A stretch of 64,000 nucleotides of DNA. Source: Bedellia somnulentella (taxonomy: Eukaryota > Arthropoda > Insecta > Lepidoptera > Bedelliidae). The notes under the pieces are model-generated. The model did no database searches. It was given only the letters and a program-made list of their open reading frames with translations, and was not told the origin of the DNA. The stretch is taken from NCBI GenBank assembly GCA_963576735.1, contig OY755173.1, positions 6,728,873-6,792,872 on the forward strand, written 5' to 3'. This document shows, piece by piece, positions 56,333 to 64,000 of this stretch. The position numbers and the translations under genes are program-made. Position 1 is the first letter of the stretch, and every line of letters begins with the position of its first letter.

Positions 56333-58557
56333 GGTTTGCTACCATTTCTTACTATTCATTAGATAGGGAAATAGATACTTATACAGAGAAACGACAGAAA
56401 ACAAAATATACTATTAGATTCAGGTTTCAGCTAAGGTATTGTGTTTACCTGCAGTTTAGTGTAATAAAACCAGAAATTAAATTTTAATTTAATATTAAGT
56501 AAAATTAAATTTTGTCTTCAGTAAACATATTTTTCCATCAATAAAATGATTAGAATCAAACATTCTTTCAACAAAATTGTTATAGCTGAATCAAGAATAC
56601 AACTGTTCAATTCGTCCTAACAACAAAACAAACAACAATAGTCTAATACGTCTCGCTAATGTGACAAAATGCCGAAAATTACCCTCATTATTGATGGGAA
56701 CACGAGAATGGCACATTGTAGCGCACAGAGGGCCCGAATGCCACGCAGCTGGTGACAAACTACCGCGACCGCTGCTCTTGCGATTCACTATGCCTTTTTG
56801 ACTTTGATTTATGCCTTTTTTATGCTCTATTCACCCGTCACGCTTACTTTAGATTTTATTTCACGAAAGTGGAATCGTTTTCGGTTTGTCGATACAATTT
56901 AAACCTTTCTTCCTTCGGGGTTCAGATGAATTCCCTATGTCAGTACCCAAACGCGAGTTCGAAAATATGACAGTGTATGAAATAGCTTGAATTCATATAA
57001 TATTTGGTGTATCGCTAAATCAACGACTAATGGTAGGGGACGAAGGGTCGGATGGTGTTTACAGTTCACAATAATTTTATTTCTAGGAATACATGAGATT
57101 GCTTGTTTACTTTTTATTCTTCTTTCATAAAATAACAGTTTTATCGATTATATTGACAATTGCAACTATATCACTGAACATTGTGTTACGGATGATATAG
57201 TAGATTTTGCTGAAACCAGGAAAATACAACCCCTATGTTCTTAGTTCAGGTTTCAGACCTTTCCCCTGTTCAATTTAGGAACTCTCTCGTTAAAGCTTCT
57301 TCATATTGGTGAAGCAAATTGAAGCCAAATAAATCATATTGTACTAAACGATATATGTCAAAATTTCTAGAGTGTATAAAACTCTTAGTAGTAACACTTT
57401 ATCAGTCATAACATAAGACATCGAACAGAAACGCATTTAGGTCGCATATTTCAATATCAAGTAAGAGAATATACGATATATATTTTTTTAATATTAAAAA
57501 AGTCTAAAAGTAAACTTTTCAATGAAGTGGAAGGCCAATCTTTTGATAAAACTTATGAATGACTACCATCTCAGACAAAACCGACATTCCACTATAAAAT
57601 ATTGATCTCGCAACCCCGCGATACAAAGCACAACAATAAAACGTCATTTTATCATCCAATAAAATTGCCAATCTCATCCTTTAGAACCCACGAAACATAA
57701 TGCATTTTGTTTGCGAAGAACTCAAAGACACCGAGGTGAAAATGATAGCCGACAAGCGAGTAACAATAGTGATACCATGGTGACACGCAAGAATTCTGTT
57801 TTTTTTTTTTTTTTACATATCAATTGTGAGATCTTTGTGGCTCTGGATACAAACACAACGGCCGGCCCCGGTAGCCCGCAACGCAGCCAGTTAGCAATTT
57901 GTCAGAATCGACAAAGCGACTCGATCTATTATTGCCGATTATTTATTGACCGTCGTAAATGTGGAATACATAGGGTTTTATCGCGGGAACATGATGTAGG
58001 ACATACACGAGGCTTGGTGACTTGTGATTCCCACTTTGCGCATTGGAGCCAGAACTAGCTCATTTTACGCTTTTTGTTCTGATGTTATCATGTTACATAT
58101 AGTACGATTTATTACAAGTTTTCTCTTATATTATTAGTAGAATTACAAATGATAAATAATTGCATCTGATTTAGTCACGCCAATATTTCCATAATTTAAT
58201 CATTTTCTCAAAAATACTCTTAGTTTTCTTATATATGGTAGAAAAAGAATAGGAATAGGATGCTTTGTTCATTTGTAAGTGGATTCTTGATTCTTGTGGA
58301 AGTGGAAAGTAAAGGTTCGATTTGTGCATTCCCTCTTTATCATTTAATAAAAATATTTATTCAATGGATGATTAAATATTACTTAGGACACCCCATGGCT
58401 AAATGTCAATGGTATTTATTTAAACTTACATCACGTTTTATATCTGATTTTATAATAACATGACACTTGGCCGAATTTTATATCTGTCTATATTATTTTT
58501 ATTGGTAGTGCAAAGGTTTTTGCAAGCAATAGATATATTTTTAATGCATATTTTACA
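56333..58557. other. Intergenic, no gene recognised
   Basis: No gene recognised. G+C-richer patches at about 56695-56780 and 57845-58050 lie within short ORFs without recognisable domains. A poly-T run is at about 57800. Confidence 0.45.
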
Positions 58558-58760
58558 ATAACACTAACTCACTTCTTTCCGCGGTAGTTGCAGGCTGACT
58601 GAAAGTTTAAAGGCTTTTTAATTTGGACCATGTAACAATCTACTTTTATTTTTCCATCTTCTCTCCACTCAACTACCAAAAGTGTTTGCAGAATTTCCAA
58701 TTGTGAAGCTCTGGAAATGGCAACCCCTTTTTGGAATTCATAGCCGCGAGTTATCTATAT
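58558..58760 (+). repeat. SINE-B copy, diverged
   Basis: taacactaactcacttcttt, ccatcttctctccactcaac, gaagctctggaaatggcaac, catagccgcgagtt. Older copy without a clear tandem tail. Confidence 0.6.
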
Positions 58761-59267
58761 AATGTTATAATAGAATGTATAATTTACAGTTATGAGTATT
58801 CCATCATGCAAATGCATTTAAGTGACCTTTCATTCATCCAAATCCTCACAGCCACTTTTACGATCTAAAAAAACAAGATATATGTAAAATGAAGAGAGAT
58901 ATAAGTTGAATAAATATAGCGCTTTTATAGAAAAACGGCTTATCGGATCTAAACCTCGTTTTTGCTAGGAGTTAGCACAGTAACGGGGTAAGAGCCCGCG
59001 GCAACTATCTACCCTGCCTGCTTATTAACTACTCTTAACCATTTCCACACTAGAATTACTAAGTAATTATGTCATAACGTAATAAATTATAAAATGCGTT
59101 ATTGGTTCGCCTATTATTTATGGCATTTTGATTAATAATAAAATATTTAATGTATTTATTATCAAACTATCGCAGCCCATAAATATCAAATATAGTATTT
59201 AGCACGTCGTTTTGACGTGTTTCCTTTGTTTTTCAACTTCTTTGTAAGTGCACAGTAATTAAATATA
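58761..59267. other. Intergenic, no gene recognised
   Basis: No gene recognised. aatcctcacagccact near 58840 may be the remnant end of a SINE-C. Confidence 0.4.
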
Positions 59268-59785
59268 GAATAGAATAGAAAACTCTTTATTGTACATCAG
59301 ATATGGAAAAACAATTACAAATACACAGAATGAATTAACAAAAGTACAATTGGCGGTCTTATCACTAAAAGCGATCTCTTCCAGACAACCTTTGAATGGA
59401 GAGGTCAATAAATTAGAGTCATGTGAGATAGATGTACAACAACATGGTGAAACTGATGACTATGCGTTAATCTGCATAAACAATACAACAATCCAGTCAT
59501 ACTTAAATCTAGTTATAAAATAATAAACTATTAACAAACATATAAATACTATGATACAATAAATTAAAACTACATACAAATATTATGATACATATTTTTA
59601 TTTATATACTTAATATATATAATTTAATTTGCAACAGTATTATAGCGTTTCAGTGAGGTAGTGCTTTTTTACCATATCCTTAAAAATAGATTGGGATTTA
59701 GCCTGACGAATCTCTACCGGAAGTGCGTTCCACAATTGAATACTACTTGTATAAACTCTATATGGGACATTATAGAAATATATTA
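59268..59785 (-). mobile_element. LINE 3' end (jockey/CR1-like C-terminus) with TTCTA tail
   Basis: Read on the minus strand: a C-terminal coding piece (59640-59785), a 3' UTR of about 370 bp with ggttgtctggaagagatcgc and gataagaccgccaattgtac, then caataaagagttttc and a (TTCTA)n tail at 59268-59280. This copy identifies the parent of the fragments at 4255 and 12095. The 77-codon plus-strand ORF here is spurious. Confidence 0.75.
59640..59785 (-). pseudogene. C-terminal remnant of a LINE reverse transcriptase ORF
   Basis: The minus-strand frame ending in TAA at 59640-59642 encodes YNVPYRVYTSSIQLWNALP followed by VEIRQAKSQSIFKDMVKKHY. The pattern of SxxxWNxLPxExR followed by SxxxFKxxxKK is a very common C-terminus of LINE ORFs (jockey, CR1 and related clades). 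A stop interrupts the frame just upstream, and the rest of the protein was not copied. It is not functional. Confidence 0.7.
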
Positions 59786-60093
59786 ATTAGGTGAAATATA
59801 AAATCGGTTTATTAATTTATTCTCCGATGTATGACATTCTAAACATCAGACATTGTCGAAATCTTGGCCAAATAATTAAAAGAAGTTTAAATAGCAAAAT
59901 ATGTAAGCTATTCACAATAAAACTTGGCTTGGAACCCATCACTTACATTCCTTTACTTTATCATCTTTTCCATACTGCATTTGCAATAGCGTCTAAGGAA
60001 TTGCTAATTGTCCTGTATAAATTTTTGGAGTGAATATTTATTAATCTTTGAATGTATTATTTTTATCCTTATATACTTTAAATATCATCAATG
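59786..60093. other. Intergenic, no gene recognised
   Basis: No gene recognised. Confidence 0.4.
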
Positions 60094-60257
60094 AAATCAC
60101 TCAGCCACTTTTGGTTTTTGAATGGGAATAAGATTGTAAAGTAAAGGTGATATTGGTGATCAATGGTCTCCAACCGCATCGCCCAACAACTTCTTTCAAA
60201 GCCCCAAAACCCTGATGACCTGAAATGGGGTAGTGCTATTCGAAGCCACTACACAGC
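60094..60257 (-). repeat. SINE-B copy lacking its tail, diverged
   Basis: tcactcagccacttttggtt, ggtctccaaccgcatcgccc, gaaatggggtagtgctattc, ending cactacacagcc. Hairpin and tail are missing. Confidence 0.7.
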
Positions 60258-61561
60258 CAATAGATTTTGTCATTTTTTTATATTTATATATGTTTACAAA
60301 AATGTGCTTTATAAGTAGCCTTTGTTTATTTGTATTTATTTCTGTTATTAGTTAAATAGGTAGTGCAAGATATGAAGCCCACTGAAAACCAGCGTATGGG
60401 AGCACTAGCGAAGCAGATTGATACTGGCATACAAATACTGCATATACTGCATGTTATCTAATATTCCTTAACTTAGTTGTACAATTTCACTTTGAATACA
60501 GGATGTCCAGGTATAAAATTTCGATTCTAGCTACCCCGAACTTGATAGGTTAGGTTAGGTTAAACTTTCTCATCTCTATCCGATTCATCTTAGCACACAC
60601 TTTTGACCTGCCTGCCAGGGTGGCCCTGATGATGAACATGACGTGGGTGTTTGTTTCTTAGTCATAGATGATGTATATTCTCGTACTACCTTACTCGAGT
60701 TAGTTTCACACACTACAATGCAGTTTTTTTTTAGGCATATATTTAGTAAGTATTCCATATCCTAATATTTTTTCCATAAAAATATGCAAGTTATATCCAA
60801 CAGTAATTATTACAAAATCGTTCCGAAAATAAACTCATTTTTTGTATGTATGGCGAACATTTGGCCCGTGTTGCTCTGGCCCTGCACAATCAGCGAGGCG
60901 GGCCCAGCCGCGCCCTCTCGCGCATTCAGAAGCAACTATTCCCAGCTTCTTTGGTCACACTTTGTGGCATGTGGACATAACTATAGGGCACACGTGCTCG
61001 TGTTAGAATAAATCTTTGTTTCGTTTTTATAACGATACAAATGAGAGTTCGTTTCGAATCGGCGTGTTATGGGCTTTGTAAAGACCCTTATATTTATACA
61101 ATTTAAACATTTAGATCGGACCTAACTTCTCCTTACAATGTTTGAGGCTGGCTAGGCACCCACTGTATCTCCTTAATATAGCATAGTTTTAATTAAGCAC
61201 CTATAAGTGAAATCAATTCATTGGTAATTTATAGTTTTTTAAATGGATGATAAGATATTTAGCAGCAACTTTTTCTATTAATAATAAAAGGTCACTAATA
61301 GTACAGCTCCGAAGCCACAACCTTCGAAAAATATTTGCGGCAATCTACCTACGACTAAGAGTAGCTCAGTAGCTGTCATTTTAATGGTTTTCTTAATATC
61401 AAAACCTGAAATGGGGCTTTAGATTAGTAGAAGAACTGATAGACTTTACGTTATATTTGCTGAACGATACGAGTAAACTATAACTATTTTAATAATATGA
61501 ATTAATATTTTAAGACACATGATTTTCTTATCACACAACTATTGGATTTAGATTTTAAAAT
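60258..61561. other. Intergenic, no gene recognised
   Basis: No gene recognised. A G+C-rich patch at about 60865-60935 (gcgaggcgggcccagccgcg) stands out by composition only. A short TTAGG run is at 60546. Confidence 0.4.
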
Positions 61562-61612
61562 ATACGGTCGAATTGAGAACACTCATTTTTTTTAAAGTCG
61601 GTTAAAAATGAG
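61562..61612 (+). repeat. Terminal fragment of the cggtcgaattgagaac family
   Basis: tacggtcgaattgagaacac followed by a T run and aagtcggttaaaaatgaga. Same terminus as 29775-29816. Confidence 0.5.
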
Positions 61613-62697
61613 AAATTCTACAAATGTCTGTCATGACAACTAATCTGGTATGAAGAATATATCAGAGCGTATTCAATTCTGCTGGATCTGGTACATAAGA
61701 TATAAAGACATGTTTCTTTCAGCTAGGGGAGACTTACTACTCAAGAAACGAATAAACTAATTATTAAGTCCCTTCTATTTGTTGTCACCATTTACACAGC
61801 CCGCGGCACCATAAGTGGTAAAACTATCAGCAACTGTTCAAACCTTTAATGACTAACGTATTTGTTCCGCAATTCACATCACGTAGAGACCTAAATAACT
61901 GAAACAGCAAAAAGAGAATGAAGTGCTATCGAGTTGTGTTACCATTGTGACGGTTGCATGTCATACCACTGTTTTAGTTCCGCTTCAATTGTACAGAAAA
62001 ATTGTGCCGCGAGTAATGAATACAAATGTAGAATTGTTAGTGGGTGGAGTCCGTATAGGGAAGGTTTTTTCATCATTTGTGAAAGAACAAATGCGGTGGT
62101 TCCATTCGCACCCGCGGAGAATACTCTCAATTGTATAAAATAATTGAAATAAACTGCCTGTTGCCACGCACATGTCGTGTTTTCAATGCGTCAATCAAAT
62201 GGAAAAGTGAATTATTTTTATGTGCTTTGTAGTGCATAGTATTCTTCATGTAATGCATTGTAAAAATAGTTAGATGCAGATAGATAGTGTAAAAGGCCTT
62301 TGCCTTTGCTAGAGCCTGTACCAATAATACTCTGAAATATTTTTCTGATTTTCAGATTGATATAAATATACACATACATGAGCACACACTCACTGATTTA
62401 AGCTTAAATAAAAAAAGCCATTTTTTTAAATCTACAATTCTTTTCAATTATACACTTTCAAAGGATTAGATGGAAAATTATGAAAGAAATAGATATTCGC
62501 CCACATTACATGCATGACATCAGAAACTATGTTTTAGAAAATATCGTGCAGAAGCCGTTATGGGTTGTTCTTTACTAGTTAATATAGGTATAACAATACA
62601 AAGCGTACACATTTACCATAAGGATTTTCATTCGTAACAAGGACTTAAGAAGAATTAAAAACTTAGCCAACCTATATTGATATTATTATGCATATAC
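61613..62697. other. Intergenic, no gene recognised
   Basis: No gene recognised. Overlapping short ORFs on both strands near 61920-62320 have no recognisable domain. Confidence 0.45.
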
Positions 62698-62908
62698 ACG
62701 GCTTATAATTTCTACCCGTGGGTGTTTATCCGAGGCGACTAGGGGTAATGGGGCTTTTAAAGAGGCTGTTGAATATTGGAGACCCATTACCAACAACCTT
62801 TCCTTTCCCCGCTTAAGTTCTAGAAGTGGCTGAGGAATATAAAATTCAAAGTTGTGGCTACCCCTTTCTGTGATTTATAGCCGTGAGTATAAGTATATAT
62901 AAATATGG
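62698..62908 (+). repeat. SINE-B copy, diverged
   Basis: ggcttataatttctacccgt, ggcgactaggggtaatgggg, accaacaacctttcctttcc, ggctacccctttctgtgatt, tatagccgtgagtataagta. Confidence 0.75.
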
Positions 62909-63357
62909 GAAACAATAAAGTAATCTTCAAAGGGAATGCAGAAATGACGATTGTTTGTTAACGATTGATGTTCTTGTAGTTTTATGAGTATGAGTTACAG
63001 TTAACAGTATTCGTTTTTAACTACTGGTAGAAGGTATTAGGGATATATCAGGGAGTAGGGATATTCTCGGTAAAAGGTGATTAAGGTAAGGTGGGTGGTA
63101 TATTTGCTTGGTAATTTGCGGATATAATAATAACCTATTACGTAACATGCTTCACCGTCATACTGAAACGGCTAGAGAATATCAAACAGAAAAGCTTCGA
63201 TGTGTCTCATCTCCCTCGACAGATTCGCGATTTCCGTGCAATCGATGATTGATGATTTGATTATATTATGTTCTCAGTATTGTTTTTATGTTTAAATTTT
63301 AAGTCAATGTGTTTAGTTTAAGATTCTAAATAAATATTTTAAAGTTTTGATATAATT
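62909..63357. other. Intergenic, no gene recognised
   Basis: No gene recognised. Confidence 0.4.
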
Positions 63358-63417
63358 AAGTTTTAAGATTTGAATAATTTTTGTTACTTTGTATAAATTA
63401 TTCAAATCTTAAAACTT
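63358..63417. repeat. Perfect 23-bp hairpin
   Basis: aagttttaagatttgaataa followed by ttt (63358-63380) pairs without mismatch with 63395-63417 across a 14-base loop. Very AT-rich. It could be a tiny foldback remnant or, less likely, a small-RNA precursor. Confidence 0.7.
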
Positions 63418-63711
63418 GCTGTGCCCTACGGGATCCACATTGGTACTTAAATATCTTTGTAAGATCATATTACATGTGGAATGCAAAGAAAGAATTTCGA
63501 ATTTTTATGTGGCAGGAAATTTCGGGGCACGCCGCAATAGGGCTCTACAGCCATCAACAACGATGTTGGATCCTACCAACCCACTAGCGTTGCAACAACT
63601 TGTCGAATAAAGATGCTGTGGTCAGTTATATTACATAACACTAGTTTTTCTTCAAACCTTCCCCGTGTATTATACTGAAAGTGACTAATGAAATCAAAAC
63701 TGTTGATTATA

Positions 63712-63956
63712 TACATACATATACTCACGGCTATAAATCCCTAGAAGGGATAGCCAGAGCTAAGGAACTAGAAGCTTCTCAGCCATTTTTGGAAAGTTGA
63801 GTGGGGAAAAGATGGCAAAATAAAGGTTGTTGGTGATGGGTCTCCAACCGCATCGCCCAAAAATCCCTTAAAAGCCCCAATATCGTTAGTCGCCTCTTAC
63901 GAACACCCTCCGGCAGAAATAGGGTAGTGTTATTCTAAGCCGACAGTACACAGTGA
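63712..63956 (-). mobile_element. SINE-B copy, full length, with probable target-site duplication
   Basis: TACA tail to ctaagccgacagtacacagt. ttgattata occurs at 63703-63711 and 63959-63967. Close to consensus. Confidence 0.88.
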
Positions 63957-63967
63957 TATTGATTATA

Positions 63968-64000
63968 TCATACATACATACATACATATACTCACGGCTA
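63968..64000 (-). repeat. Start of another SINE-B copy, cut by the window edge
   Basis: catacatacatacatacata then ctcacggcta, the tail and 3' end of a further minus-oriented copy directly behind the previous one's duplication. Confidence 0.8.

Noticed and set aside
60546..60561. TTAGG telomere-like repeat
   Set aside because: Only about three units, with no telomeric context.
1..64000. CRISPR arrays, operons, rRNA genes
   Set aside because: The repeats are dispersed retroposons and microsatellites, and nothing has the regular repeat-spacer layout or the sequence of rRNA.

Overview
The window looks like nuclear DNA from a lepidopteran insect. The reasons are its AT-rich composition, its mix of repeats (a Dong-like LINE in ATT/TAA repeats, several tRNA-headed SINE families, A|T-inserted Helitrons, foldback elements) and one insect-type Sp transcription factor gene. 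No rRNA gene, intact tRNA gene, CRISPR array, operon or other prokaryotic feature was seen. Exact species cannot be told from the sequence.

Layout. 1-8.3 kb: intergenic DNA with a palindrome, SINE pieces and one R4/Dong-type non-LTR retrotransposon on the minus strand with an uninterrupted 1220-codon ORF, sitting in an ATT repeat at the tail of an older LINE fragment. About 9.16-28.2 kb: the only host gene supported, an Sp8/Sp9-type (Drosophila Sp1-type) zinc-finger factor on the plus strand. It has a GC-box-rich promoter or 5' region, a short first coding exon (18 codons), an intron of about 16.8 kb, and a second exon (375 codons plus stop) with the Sp box, Btd box and three C2H2 fingers. 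Both splice junctions are phase 0, so the two exons join in frame. The first 12 kb of the intron is nearly free of full-length transposons and contains several short GC-rich islands that are candidate regulatory DNA. 28.3-64 kb: a gene desert filled with transposons.

The repeats form a connected community. A short element of about 245 bp, called SINE-B here, occurs some 25 times. A tRNA-derived SINE (SINE-A) occurs about eight times. An RTE-like LINE is seen only as 3' ends. All three finish with a related small hairpin (CCCC-loop-GGG) followed by a GTGA-containing stretch and a short tandem tail (TATG or ATGTT). Several copies show target-site duplications of about 9-11 bp, and they are inserted into each other in both directions. 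The simplest reading is that both short elements borrow the LINE's machinery through a shared 3' tail. This is the most system-like observation in the window. Other notable structures are a four-level nest of transposons (38.7-40.8 kb), foldback elements with about 170-212 bp inverted arms, paired Helitrons, and a perfect 23-bp hairpin near the right edge.
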